Assembly: GCF_016808095.1 (NCBI RefSeq)
Contig: NC_068971.1
Coordinates: forward strand, 11,730,501 to 11,794,500
Direction of reading: 5' to 3'
DNA length: 64,000 nt
DNA from: Vigna angularis
Taxonomy: Eukaryota > Streptophyta > Magnoliopsida > Fabales > Fabaceae
Shown: positions 22,049 through 33,509 of the stretch, piece after piece
How the letters are laid out: each line of letters begins with the position of its first letter
Numbering within the stretch: position 1 is the first letter of the stretch
Program-made: the position numbers and the translations under genes
Notes under the pieces: model-generated
What the model saw: the letters and a program-made list of their open reading frames with translations, nothing else
The model's database searches: none
What the model was told of the DNA's origin: nothing

Positions 22049-25000
22049 TTATTCTTGAAGGCCAATTGAGGTACTGCAAAGCCTCAATTTTTCTGTTGTG
22101 ACAACCTTTGTCAACATATCTGCTGGGTTCTTACTTCCCAGTATCTTCCTCAACGTTAGTACTTCATCCTCAAGCAGAGATCTGATGAAGTGATAACGGA
22201 GATCAATATGCTTCTTTCTGGAGTGAAAAGTTGAATTCTTAGCCAGATGTATTGCACTTTGACTATCACTGTGCAAAACAGTCCTTTTTTGGATGAATCC
22301 CAACTCTGTCAACAATCCTTGAAGACATATCAATTCTTTGCTAGCTTCTGTTACTGCTACATATTCAGCCTCTATAGTGGATAGAGCAACGATCTTTTGT
22401 ATTTGTGACATCCAACTAACAGCTGTAGTTCCAACAGTAAATATGTAGCCAGTGGTACTTCTTCGATAATCAATTTCTCCAGCAAAGTCTGCATCTACGT
22501 AACCTTGTACTTTTAGTTCACCTTTACTAAAGCACAAACACTTCTCTTTAGTTTTTCGTAGATATCGCAAAATCCATTTCACAGCTTCCCAGTGAGCTTT
22601 TCCTGGATTTGACATAAACCTGCTCACAACTCCCACTTCATAGCCAATGTCTGGCCTTGTGCATACCATCGCGTACATCAGACTTCCAATGGCTGAAGCA
22701 TACGGAATCTTAGCCATAATCTCTTCTTCTTCTTTTGTCTGAGGAGACTGATCCTTGGATAGACGAAAATGACTGGCCAAAGGAGTACTGACTGGTTTGG
22801 CCTTGTCCATGTTAAATCTCTGCAAAACACGGTTGATGTACTCTGCCTGAGATAACTGCAAAACTCCTTTTTGCTTATCTCTCGTGATTTGCATTCCAAG
22901 GATCTTCTTTGCTGGGCCTAAGCCCTTCATGTCAAATTCTTTTGACAATTGCATCTTCAAATTTCTGATGTCTGTTATATCTGATCTTGCTACTAGCATG
23001 TCATCAACATAAAGTAGCAAAATGACATAGCTGGACTTGTACCTCTTGAAGAAACAACAATGATCAGCATTGCACTTCTGGAAACCTTCCTTGTGCATGA
23101 AGCTTTCAAACTTTCTATACCACTGTCTTGGAGCTTGTTTCAGGCCATACAGGCTCTTCTTCAATTTTCACATCATGTTTTTCTTCTTTCCTTCTGAAAA
23201 GCCTTCTGGCTGGTGCATGTAAATCTCCTCATCTAGATCTCCATGAAGAAATGCAGTCTTCACATCTAATTGCTCTAGGTAGAGCTCCTCACTAGCCACA
23301 ATACTTAGCATAGTCCTGATAGTATTTAGCTTAGCTTGACAACTGGAGCAAAGATTTTAGTGTAGTCAACTCCTTCTTTCTGCTGAAATCCTTTGACAAC
23401 CAGTCAGGCCTTGTATCGCTTGGAACCATCTTGGTCTTCTTTTACTCGATACACCCATTTGTTGTGAAGTGCTTTCTTTCCCATAGGTAACTCAACTAGT
23501 TCTCATGTTTGATTTGAGATCAAAGACTTTATCTCGTCTTTCATAGCAAGCTCCCACTTGTCGGCATCCGTGGTTTGACAAGCTTCCATATAATCTTCAG
23601 GCTCCCCTCCATCAGTCAGTAACATGTAGTCTATGTATCTCCTGTTAGGCACATGGGGCCGAGAGGATCTTCTCAATACAGGAGTTGGAGTAGGAGGTTC
23701 TGATTGCTCATTGTTTTCTTCATTTGATTCCTCTGGCTAAGGACTCCTCAATATAGGACTTTCTGGGATATCTTCCACCTCTGCATAAACTGGTCCACTC
23801 GTTTCTGAATTTCTGGTGTCAGTATTATGCATGTCATTGTACATCACTTTTTGATTGAAGATTACATCTCTGCTGCGGATCATCTTTTTGTTTTCATCAT
23901 CCCATATGCGGTAGCCAAACTCATCTTCACCATAACCAAGAAAAGTACACTTCTTTGATTTTGGATCAAGTTTGTTTCTAACTTAATCGCTGATATGCAC
24001 ATATACTACACAGCCGAAAACTCTAAGATGTGAGAGTTTTACCTCTTTTCCGCTCCATACCTCTTCCGGTATCTTGTGCTCCAATGGTACCGATGGACTT
24101 CGGTTGATCAAATAAGCTGCTATGTTGACTGCTTCTGCCCAAAACTGTTTTGGTAAGCCTGACTGTACACGCATGTTTCTGGCTCTTTCAGTCAACGTTC
24201 GATTCATACGCTCAGCTACACCATTGTGTTGAGGCGTACCTGGCACGGTTCTCTCCATTCTGATTCTGTGCTCATAGCAAAACTTCTTGAATCTGGTGTC
24301 TACATACTCACCACCATTGTCGGATCTGAGCTTCTTAATCTTCAATCCTGTCTCATTCTCCACCATAGCTTTCCAAACCTTGAAAGCTTCAAATACTTCA
24401 GACATGTGTTTCAGAAAGTAAACCCATACCTTTTTGGAGTGGTCATCGATAAAAGTCACGAAGTATTGCTTCCCACCAACGGATGGGACAATCGTTGGTC
24501 CCCAAACATCAGAGTGGATGAGCTCAAGCCTTTCTTTCTTTGGGGTTTTTCTACTTGTCTGAAAGCTTACTCTCTTCTGCTTTCCAAGTATACAGTCTTC
24601 ACACATGTCAATTTTTACTGACTGAAGACCTGGAAGTTTTCCTTTTGAGTGCATGACCTTCATCCCCTTCTCACTCATATGCCCAAGTCTTTGGTGCCAT
24701 AGATTGGGACTTTCATTTGTTGCAACTGCAATCAAATGACATGCTCCTGCTATCTTGTAAAGAGTACCACTCTTTTTGCCTCGAGCAATTGTCATCGCAC
24801 CTTTTGAAATCTTCCAATCATCACCGTGGAAGATTGTCGTGTAGCCTTCACTGGCTAGCTGGCCCACTGAGATTAAGTTCTTTGTCAGGTCGGGAATATG
24901 TCTGACATTTTTCAATTCTCATACAGACCCATTTAACTTAATCTTTACTACACCTTTACCTACAAACTCACATGACTGCTTATTACCAAGGTAAACCTTA

Positions 25001-25938
25001 CAAAGGTTTCCAGGAACATAATTTTCGAATAGTTCTTTCTGTGAGGTTGCATGGAAGGATGCTCCAGAGTCTAACACCCAAGACTCTTCCTTGTTTTCCA
25101 ACAAACATATCAGCGCATCACCTCCTCCTGAGGTCGTAGCAACGTTTGCTTCATCTTTCACCTACTGTTTCTTCGAGGCACTCCTGCATTGATTTTTGTA
25201 GTGACCAGTCTTCCCACAATTCCAACATTCGATAGTTTTCGATTTGTTAGAGCTTTGATGATTTATGGATTTAGATTGCCTCTCCTTTGATTTGTCGTGT
25301 TCAGTTCCTCTGGTTGAACTTCTACCTCTTGACTCTGTATGCAATACTGAAGAGGTTGTTGATTCACCCGTCTCTATCCGGCGGACTTCTTCACTGAGGA
25401 CTAAGTCACGAACATCATCAAACTTTAACTTGTTACTTCCTGAGGAGCTACTCACAGTTGTGACAGTAGCATTCCAACTTTCTGGTAGGGAAGAAAGAAG
25501 TATTAGAGCTCGTACTTCTTCATCGAAATTGATTCCAACTAAACTCAACTGGATTGTAATTGTGTTGAGTCCGTTTATATGTTACGTTGTTGATGCGCCT
25601 TCTGTCATCCGTAGGTTGAACAACCGCCTCATCAAGTGAACTTTGTTTTCGGCCGACGGCTTTTCGTACATGTTGGAAAGGGCTGCCATAAGACTAACTG
25701 TAGTCTTTTCTTTTGCAATGTTGAAAGCAACATTACGAGATAACGTCAAACGGATGGCTCCGAGAGCTTTTCTGTCTAGAAAGCTCCACTCATCTTCCTT
25801 CATAGCTTCTGGTTTCCTTCTTGTGAGAGGTTATTGCATGCCTTTCTGATACAAGTAGTCCTCTATTTGCATCTTCCAAAAGCCGAAGTCTGCACCATTG
25901 AACTTTTCAATCTTCATCTTGCCTTCGTCCATTGCCAT
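22049..25938 (-). pseudogene. Copia gag-pol polyprotein with multiple stops
   Basis: The start at 25938 (MAMDEGKMKIEKFNG) is the usual gag opening. Then come CWNCGKTGHYKNQC (zinc knuckle, near 25200), SWVLDSGASFHAT (protease, near 25080), NLWHQRLGHMSEKGM (GAG-pre-integrase), and integrase with HSDVWGP, FIDDHSKKVWVYFLK, SDNGGEY and QHNGVAERMNRT. RT has [15 protein letters not shown] and LLLYVDDMLVA. RNase H has DADFAGEIDYRRSTTG and STIEAEYVAVTEASKE. Stops lie near 25835, 25579, 25159, 24916, 23982, 23740, 23505, 23405 and 23172. Most look like C-to-T or G-to-A changes (Gln to TAA/TAG, Trp or Arg to TGA). Confidence 0.92.
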
Positions 25939-26139
25939 TGCTCCTACTGCTTTTGAAGAAAAGCCCCTACTAGTTCTCTAAATTGAGATCCCAAGAACAA
26001 GAGAAAAAATCTTTTCTGATGTGGAAGATCAGACACAGCTGCAGCCACAAAGCATACTAAGAAAAATTACTCTGACCAAATCTTTTCTGATGTGGAAGAT
26101 CAAACGTTGTTGCAACCACAGAGCATACTAAGAAATAGG

Positions 26140-26151
26140 CTCTTGATACCA
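26140..26151 (-). promoter_or_regulatory. Primer binding site (initiator tRNA-Met type)
   Basis: The minus strand reads TGGTATCAAGAG two bases inside the LTR, the Tnt1-type variant of the Met primer site. Confidence 0.9.
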
Positions 26152-26153
26152 AT

Positions 26154-26345
26154 TGTTGGGAACAAGGGCAATAAAGGAGAGAAGAGAGAAATAAACAACA
26201 CTAAGAAGTATTTGTTTTGGTGCATTTGTAAACCTTACATAAGATTTCTTATATAGCAAAGTGAAGAACACCATCTCACAATACTAAGCAATGTGGGACT
26301 AAAACACACTACAAAAACTTAATCAAACTACACAAAAAACTAACA
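26154..26345 (-). repeat. 5' LTR (192 bp)
   Basis: Near-identical to 21804-21995. It is followed by the second copy of the GAAGC duplication. Confidence 0.95.
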
Positions 26346-26395
26346 GAAGCATCAAAGCAAGAACTATGGTCAAGGCAATGGAGGAAGAAGATCAA

Positions 26396-27077
26396 ATTGA
26401 AGATATGTTACCAAGGCCAAGATTTGAACTACTGTGCATAATACTTGGAGTTACTGAATTTGCATTAAGGAAGAGTATTAAAGTGTAATGCAAATTCTAG
26501 AAGAATGTAGACAACATCTACCATTTATATGAAACCAACATCTACTACAACTAAAGACAACTACAACACTTCTTCTAACTACTACTTCCACATTCCACTA
26601 TCTCCACATTTTCTTTACATTCAACTATCTCTACATTTTTTCTATCCCATCAACTACTCCTTTCACAACCTCATAATACTAACATGTCTGATGCTGTAAG
26701 CAACATACAACCTTAATTTCTATTCAAGCCTTGTTGTTTTGTGAACTTACAACTTTCATTTTGTTCGAACATTAAAACCAAAGCCTAGATTTCCTATTGC
26801 GCATGTTTTATCACTGGAATATGAGCCTTCCTATGGTTAATAACTTTACTATGCGTATTACCTAACCTAGTTTGAAGGTTCTTTTCATATGGTAGTAACT
26901 TAAAGTTTAGTTTCCTAATATTGTGTAGAGATGGGACAGTGATTGCTACGTGTTTCTTATTAATTTAATTTGAACTTTTAGACTATGGAACATGTGATCA
27001 CAAAATATACTTCCTTGTGTAGAAATTTATTGTACATTTGCTTTATTTTTCTAATTATGGTTCAATAATTTCCAAAG
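26396..27077. other. AT-rich DNA, nothing recognised
   Basis: Beyond the end of the Copia fragment there is C/A-rich low-complexity sequence (26520-26680) and then T-rich sequence that could be an intron leading into the JmjC exon at 27078. No feature is supported. Confidence 0.5.
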
Positions 27078-27536
27078 GTGAATATTTTGATCCACACGAC
27101 TGAGGTAACATTGAGTGATGAACAAAATTTTGTTATTCCAAAACTGAAAAAAGCACACATTGCCCAAGATGAGAAAGAGGGACGTGCTCGAGAAAGGGTC
27201 GATGAATGCCTGAATGAAGGACTTTGCAAAGACAACAGAGAAGAATATAAGAGTGCTGTTTCTAAAGAATCAGGTGGTGGCTCTTTGGGACATCTTTCGG
27301 AGAGAGGATACTGAAAAGTTAAAAGCATATCTAAGAAAGCACTCTAAAGAATTTAGGCATACTTATTGCTCTGGAGTTGAAGAGGTAATGTTATATTTTG
27401 TTAGTCTAAATTTCTTCTTATCCTTATTTTTAGCTTTGGCTCATTTATTTCTATGTTGGTTAGGTTGTCCATCCAATTCATGACCAATGCTTTTACCTGA
27501 CTTTGGAACACAAGAAGAATCTGAAGAAGGAGTTTG
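27078..27536 (+). pseudogene. JmjC lysine demethylase (JMJ25-like) fragment
   Basis: Two exons are visible with consensus splice sites: 27078-27384 and 27464-27536. Exon 1 reads NILIHTTEVTLSDEQ..., then a one-base insertion near 27280 shifts the frame before [20 protein letters not shown] and [10 protein letters not shown]. Exon 2 reads [20 protein letters not shown] and ends KEFG at a GT donor. These match the segment leading into the C-terminal JmjC core of plant JMJ25/IBM1-type H3K9 demethylases. The next exon, which should carry the rest of the JmjC fold, is not found, nor is the upstream catalytic half. With the frameshift this is a dead fragment. Confidence 0.75.
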
Positions 27537-27814
27537 GTTAGCATTAATATTTGCAAATTGCTTTCTCAAAGAATGCAATTAGTTGCTAACATGAATCTCA
27601 GGCAATGGTCTACTTTTAATTTTTGGCATGAACGCATGAGATAAAATGTTTATTCTGTGATAATGCTTCACGCGTAATAGAATTTGATCTTGTGATTTTG
27701 GTTTTGTCAAGCAGACATTGGTGCAGTATTCTCTCCAATTGCTTGATAGTATATTATTTCCTCTAATGTTTGCTTCATTATTTGATTTTGCATATCTTAT
27801 GTGCCTTTTCCAAG

Positions 27815-28495
27815 GTTTCAACAGCTTCAAGTACAAAAATAGTGGGTGTATCTTTGAGGAAGTCCATCACGGTATTTTACCCACTTAACTACTTGTACCA
27901 ATTTTCTGTTAAGACCAAGTTTTTCTCTCTTTGTTAAAAAATATATGATTATGCGTAATATTTTTTTGAAAGTTGTTTTCTGCTTTTCCAAAGAGCTCTA
28001 TCAGATAATTATTTTTTTTTCATTCGGCAACATTAACGGTGGTACATCTTAACCTTTCATTATCTTGCTGAGATGGTCATGGTAAAAGGGAAGCATTTAT
28101 AAAATATAAAACATTAATTTAAACTTCCTTGGGTCTATACAAGGATGAAGCACTGATAATTTTTCTTGTTTAAATTAGGGAAGAGTGCAAAGAAATAATA
28201 GTAAAGCTGATGTTCGATTAGATGCTCTCAATAAAGGTGACTGATTCATTACCTCATACTATTTTTATTGTATTTTGGAAGTTTAGAATATCATTTAGAG
28301 GTTTTTGTCCCATTAGATGATCAGAAGAATAATACAAAAGAAGGAGGCCAATCAGTTTTCTCCACAAAGGACAGGTACTTAGGATACTGTCTTTTGTTAG
28401 GATATTAAAGTTATTAATGGTTGATTTCAAAAAGATGCTCTGATAGTTCAAGAACAAGTTTCGAACTCTTCAATCACAGAACCCATTGATTAAGA
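27815..28495 (+). other. Possible exons of an unrecognised gene fragment
   Basis: Short open segments bounded by AG and GT signals lie at about 27815-27871, 28179-28236, 28317-28374 and 28447-28490. They are polar, rich in Asn, Lys and Ser (for example NNSKADVRLDALNK, then KNNTKEGGQSVFSTKD). They share strand with the JmjC and EIF1AD pieces. I do not recognise the protein, and some segments may be chance. Confidence 0.25.
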
Positions 28496-28734
28496 ACAAG
28501 GAATATTATTTGAATGTTTGCATATGTGAGAATGAGAGGTAAAATACATATTAAAAAGGACAATAAGTTGCAGTTCTACTCTGGCAGTAAACAAAATATT
28601 GGTACTTTTGCGAAAGCAAATAGTTTGTAATAGTGTGGCAGGGATTGCGTGTATACTTTTATGATTTCTCTTAAAATCAATCTGTTCAATGTAAACACCC
28701 CTTTATATTGTGTACACTACTTATGTGTGTATAG

Positions 28735-28852
28735 GTTCTCATTTATATTTGGATTTCGACGTGTGAAGGTCGAGGATGCATGTGGCAACAAATCACTAGC
28801 TCTTTTCCCTGCCAAGTTTTGGAAAAGCGTGTGGGTTAAACTAAGAAGATGA
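28735..28852 (+). pseudogene. EIF1AD-like (S1/IF1-fold RNA-binding protein) fragment
   Basis: After an AG acceptor at 28734 the frame reads RRVKVEDACGNKSLALFPAK and continues FWKSVWVKLRR to a stop. The core KSLALFPAKF.KS.W is the signature of plant EIF1AD-like proteins, an S1-like OB fold related to eIF1A. Only part of the fold is present: the N-terminal strands are replaced by unrelated sequence and the C-terminal half is lost to an early stop. A gene fragment, probably captured or truncated. Confidence 0.6.
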
Positions 28853-29029
28853 TAATAGGTTAAAGTAATATTTGGATTTAATATATAGTTTTATGTATAA
28901 ATAGTGTATTAAATATTATTAGACAATTTAATTGATATGAATTTTATTTTGTTAGTGGACTGTTTTACAACTCTTGCCATGACGTGGTTCATGAATTCCA
29001 CAACCCTTCATAATCGAGGGAGCAAACTA

Positions 29030-31560
29030 TTACTACGAGGTTATGTCGTTCGACCTAAATAATGTTAGGGCCACATACTAGTGACTGATGGAAGAAATCT
29101 TTCATCACTAGATAGGCAGGGCATGGACGTCTACGTGGATGATATGGTGGTGAGGTCTCAATCATTTGAGGAACACATCAAAGATCTGGAGGAGGTCTTT
29201 GATCATATCAAACTCTACAACATACGACTGAACCTCTCCAAATGCACGTTCAACATTGGAGCGAGAAAGTTTTTAGGTTTCATGCTCATCGCGTAGGGCA
29301 TCGAGACAAATCTAGAAAAGTGTGCAGCGATTGGTAGGTCGTTTGACATCTCTCTTCTAGTTCATCCCTAAGTTTGTTAAGAGAATAAAGCTCGTCTTGA
29401 AGACAATGAAGAAGAGCTCTCCCATAAAATGGGATGAGCAATGTGAGGTTGAATTTGCAAAAATAAAGACTTTATCAACCAGTCTGCTCGTCATGGCACG
29501 ACCAGTCATAAGAAACGAGTTGCAGCTCTACCTGGTCGTCTTGGATGAAGCGATAAGAGCAACCTTGATCCAAGAGGCCCCCAAGCACAAACTAATCTAT
29601 TTTGTTAGTAGGATTTTTACAGGATCCAGATATGTGTTACCACTAGATTGAGAAGGTGGTGCTAGCACTACTCACAACAACCCGTTGACTAAGACCGTAT
29701 TTCCAGAGTCATCAGATGGTCGTTCGCACCGACCATCCTATCGCGAAGATTTTGATAAAGCTTGACCTGGCTGGACGAATGTTGAACTGATGTCTGAAGC
29801 TTTCAGAGTTTGGCCTCAATTTTGAAATGCACGACTTAGTACGAGGACAACACCTTGTGGAGTTTACTGCTGAGCTCCCAAGGCAAGATGACTGTCCGAA
29901 TCTAACATGGAAACTGTACGTGGATGAATCGTTTGACAAAAAGGGCGGAAGAGTTGACTTCATACTAGAAGGGTCAAATGATATAGTTATTGAGCACTCA
30001 TTAACGTTCAAATTTAAAGTCTCTAATAAATAGACCGAGTATGAGGCCTTAGTTGTATGTTTCACATTGGCTAAAAATGTGGAAGCACGACAAATTGACT
30101 ATGAGACGAATTCTCAACTGGTAGTTAACCATATCAATAGAACGTTCCAAATCAAGGATGACCAACTTTTGTAATGCTTTCATAAAGTTATGGAGTTGAT
30201 TAAGGGCTTTGAAGTCGTGGACATCAAGCACATTCCTCGAGCGGAGAATGCCCGGGCATACACATTGTCCAAGATTACGAGTGATAAGGAAAATTGACAA
30301 TTATCCATAGTTATAAGGTAAGTGTTGACAAAGTTGACGATGGAGTGCATGTCCACATCTGTGGTTGAATAAGAAGACTAGTGAGAGGACATCTGAGTAG
30401 ATGAGGAAGCAAGATGAAGGTAAAGCCATCAACATAATTGATGTTAGGAGGATTGCTTGTTTCATCTTCATGTGGGAAGATTTGTACAAAAGAGGATTCT
30501 CCACTTGCTATTGAAGTCTTCTCAAGGAGGAAACCCATTACGTGTGGGACAACCTACATAATGGAGTGTGTGACCTTCACATCACCGCCAACAAATCATT
30601 TCCCCGATCTTTAGGGTCAGGGTCTTGTAAGTAAGGTACTACTGGCCGACCATGAAGGAGGATTCTAAAGTCTTGGTTCATAAATACAAGAGTTGTCAGA
30701 AGCATGACAACAACATTAAAGTGTCGCCAACATATCATTTCCTCGATCGTTCGCTTAGTGAGGGATGAATATTGTGGGTTCATTCCTATCTAGTTGAGCA
30801 CAAAATAAGTTCTTATTGGTCGCCATTGACTACTTCACCAAGTAGATAAAGGCATAGTTTTTGACAACCATCATTGCTCAACAAGTGCATAAGTTTGTGT
30901 GGAAGGTCATATGCTGCTTTAGACTCTCCCACACGGTCAAAACAAACAATGACCATCAATTTATTGATAAGAAGCTCGCATAGTTCTACAAGGACTTAAG
31001 CATTAAACATGTCACCAACTTAGTCGAGCATTCCCAAATGAATGGCCAAGTTGAGGCGGTTACAAAATCATAATGGTCGAGCTAAAGCAACTTAGGGGAG
31101 GTGAAAAGAGCATGGGTGAACGAGTTACCTAAATTCTTGTGGGCTTACCGCTGCTCACCGCACAAAACCATTACGGAGAAACCCTTCAACCTCATATATG
31201 TTATTTATGTCATGCTACTAGTGGAGGTTGGTGAACCTTCACTCATAAGACAAGTCCAAGACATGGAGCTCAACGATGTGCAACTTAGGGTGAAGCTAGA
31301 CACTCTGTAAGAACAAAGGGAAGTGGCAGTCGTGAGGACAAAGGCCTACAAAAGGGTGATTGCATGAAGATACAACACCAAGTTTCCGCCAATGAGCTTC
31401 AAAGAAGGAGACTTAATCTAGAGGAAGACTTGTGAAACGCGCAAGAAGTTGAAACATAGAAAGCTCACACCCAATTGGGAGGGACCATTCAAAATCGTGG
31501 AAGACTTGAAAAACACGGCTTACCGCCTGAAGCATTCAACTGGGAAGGTCATTCCCCAAC
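29030..31560 (+). pseudogene. Ty3/gypsy pol relic (RT, RNase H, aRNase H, integrase)
   Basis: RT: YYEVMSFDLNNVRATY (29030 region) and then VYVDDMVVRS (29130). RNase H: IKWDEQCEVEFAKIKTLSTS and LYLVVLDEAIRATLIQEAPK (29420-29600). Archaeal-type RNase H: WKLYVDESFDKKGGRVDFIL and TEYEALVVCFTLAKNVEARQ (29900-30110). There the usual DSQ Asp reads Asn (NSQLVVNHI) and the ARADTLSK Asp reads Tyr (ARAYTLSKI), so two catalytic acids are gone. Integrase zinc region near 30520-30740. Core near 30800-31310, with QMNGQVEAV and WVNELPKFLWAYRCSPHKTI. C-terminal NWEGPFKIVEDLKNTAYRL (31470-31530). Confidence 0.8.
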
Positions 31561-31769
31561 ATTTGGAACGCTTCCCACTTAAAGTTTTATTTTTGTTTAA
31601 AATTGTACAAATCCCACGTAATTTTCATCACCATGAATGCAATAAAGTCTTTTTAGCGAAACACGTGCAAGTGTGGTCTGAGTCAAATATTAAAAAATTG
31701 GTGACGGACAAGCTCACCTGTGAGGTCCTGACGAACGCACGCCGAGCTAGTAAAGGACAAGTTCATTTG

Positions 31770-32190
31770 TGAACCCTTGTCATTCAATCCAATAAACAAA
31801 CTGGTCGGTTTAGGTTTAGTCCATCCATGAACCCTTGCCACACCTTTAAGTCAATCAAGGTCATGTTCATTCCGAACCTCTACCGCACCCTAAGTCGGTC
31901 AAGGCCGAATTCATCCCTGAACCTGTGTCGCACCATTAAGTCAATTAAGGTTGTGTTCATCTGTGTACCCCTACCAAACATCTAATTGGTCAAGGTCGAG
32001 TTCATTTGTGAACCCCTGTTGCACCATTAAGTCAATCAAAGCCATGTTCACCGTAAACCCCTATCGCACCACTATGTCGGTCAAGGCCGAGTTTATCCAT
32101 GAACCCATACCACACCATTGAGTTGATGAAGGATAAGTTCATTTGTGAACCCCCACCACTCGATCCAAAGAAGGAAAAATTCACTTAGAA
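31770..32190 (+). repeat. Minisatellite, about 60-bp units
   Basis: Six to seven imperfect units share words such as TCATTTGTGAACCC, CACCATTAAGTC and CAATCAAGG(T/C)C. It lies between integrase and the antisense ORF, a usual place for tandem repeats in Tat elements. Confidence 0.75.
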
Positions 32191-32759
32191 GAACCCCTCA
32201 ATGGATAAATTTGTTCAACTGCAACATAGTGTGCAACATAGTGTTGTTCGGTTCAATGAATGATGAGGTGACTTAAATGAAAGTGTTATTAAGAAGGATA
32301 GTGAAGGGATTGAGAAATTGTTCATCTTTGCAAATTATTTTTACTAAGCTCGAAGGTTTACTCGATATGCTTTAAAAAACTCGTGAAATATATCAAACAA
32401 TCATTGAAGCTAAGTTAAGTGGTAAACATCATATAAGAATATGAGCAGAGAGTGAACGAAGGAGTATTTCATTAAAATTTTTGTATGATTGTAAGCAAAA
32501 AAGCCCAATGGCCAATCAATAAAACATAAAAAAAGGCTTAATCAACAAAGCATAAAAAAAAATACAAGGCAAAGACCCCTATGTTAAGATTAAATGTTTG
32601 TACCCAACCTAACCATTCGGGTGCAGCTGAGTAGGTGTCACGTTAATCTCCGACCATATACCCATTTGAAATTTGTCAAAGGGGAGATAAACGAGCAAAT
32701 CGTTGAAGAGATAGGCATACATGAAGAAACAGTTCGTACGACTGCTTTCCTTCTCATGA

Positions 32760-33131
32760 AATACATGTTAGTTTCCCTTATAAACGACCAAGTTGAACAT
32801 CTTGGCGCTTTTTTGGGACTCTACAAAGTAAGTTCGCTTGGCCCACCACCTCAATTGACGTCCCATACATAAGCAAGTTATATACTCATTAATCTCCCGA
32901 GATATTCAACCATAACTCGAAATTATCGAAAGAGATTGAGCTGCCTCATCCCCTTCATTGGAAGCATTGATTTCTAACCCAACATTGACCTCAGTATCGT
33001 AGGTGGGCACAACTTTATTCTTATCTACAATGCCCATACAATGACACTAATGAGGATGAATCATTGTTTGCGTACCATCAACCACCCTTTCCCAAAGACT
33101 CCTCAAACGAAGATAATTGGACGATTGACAT
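32760..33131 (-). pseudogene. Antisense ORF relic of the Tat element
   Basis: On the minus strand an ATG at 33131 opens MSIVQLSSFEESLGKG, nearly the same as the start at 5363 (MSTIQLSSFEESLGKS), then hits a stop. Homology continues at DNA level: NEGDE near 32950 matches the same motif at 5580-5600, followed by a related segment to about 32780. It is antisense to pol and lies between integrase and the 3' LTR, the position of antisense ORFs reported in Tat elements such as Grande. Confidence 0.65.
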
Positions 33132-33213
33132 TATTACTTGAAAGTTGATGAACAATCAATCTACAAAATAAAGTACGAGAGTAAAGGTGAAAGTGACAGG
33201 TGAGGCCCACTCC

Positions 33214-33221
33214 TATTTATA
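33214..33221 (-). promoter_or_regulatory. TATA box of the antisense ORF
   Basis: TATAAATA on the minus strand, 90 nt before the ATG at 33131. It is the same octamer at almost the same spacing as at 5270/5363. Confidence 0.6.
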
Positions 33222-33493
33222 TCTTCGAAAGGCTCAATTGCCAACCATCCTCAACCGTTATATCAAGTCAGATCTAACGACTCCAAGCATCCAACCCTTC
33301 AGATTTTGTTAGGCACATAATTCAAAGTGCCACATGTCTCTTCCCAATAATCATATTTTTAAATACCTCAAAAGATATTCAACCAATACACCAAACAATT
33401 TGAGGGGCTGAAAGATTTTAACCACCCTTAGTCCGCACGAATAGTGATAGTCATCTAGCCAACTTAAAACCCTTCGCTAGTCATTTTAGGCTC

Positions 33494-33505
33494 GGGCTTG
33501 AGGGA
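33494..33505 (+). promoter_or_regulatory. Polypurine tract
   Basis: GGGCTTGAGGGA lies four bases before the LTR start. It matches the tract of the element at 4554-6945. Confidence 0.7.
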
Positions 33506-33509
33506 CCTA

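Larger units (their letters stand above)
21804..26345 (-). mobile_element. Tork-like Copia retrotransposon, full length but coding-defective
   Basis: Two 192-bp LTRs (21804-21995 and 26154-26345) differ at two positions by eye. The flanking 5-bp duplication is GAAGC (21799-21803 and 26346-26350). The primer site and purine tract are in place. Internal order on the minus strand is gag, zinc knuckle, protease, integrase, RT, RNase H, so all domains are present at normal length. At least eight in-frame stop codons interrupt the polyprotein. It sits inside the + strand Copia fragment at 21571/26351. Confidence 0.95.

Noticed and set aside
24226..24621. 131-codon + strand open frame
   Set aside because: It is a shadow of the minus-strand Copia integrase.
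29712..30783. Several minus-strand open frames
   Set aside because: They are shadows of the + strand Tat pol relic.
32594..32872. 92-codon + strand open frame
   Set aside because: It is opposite the antisense ORF relic of the Tat element and lacks its own support.
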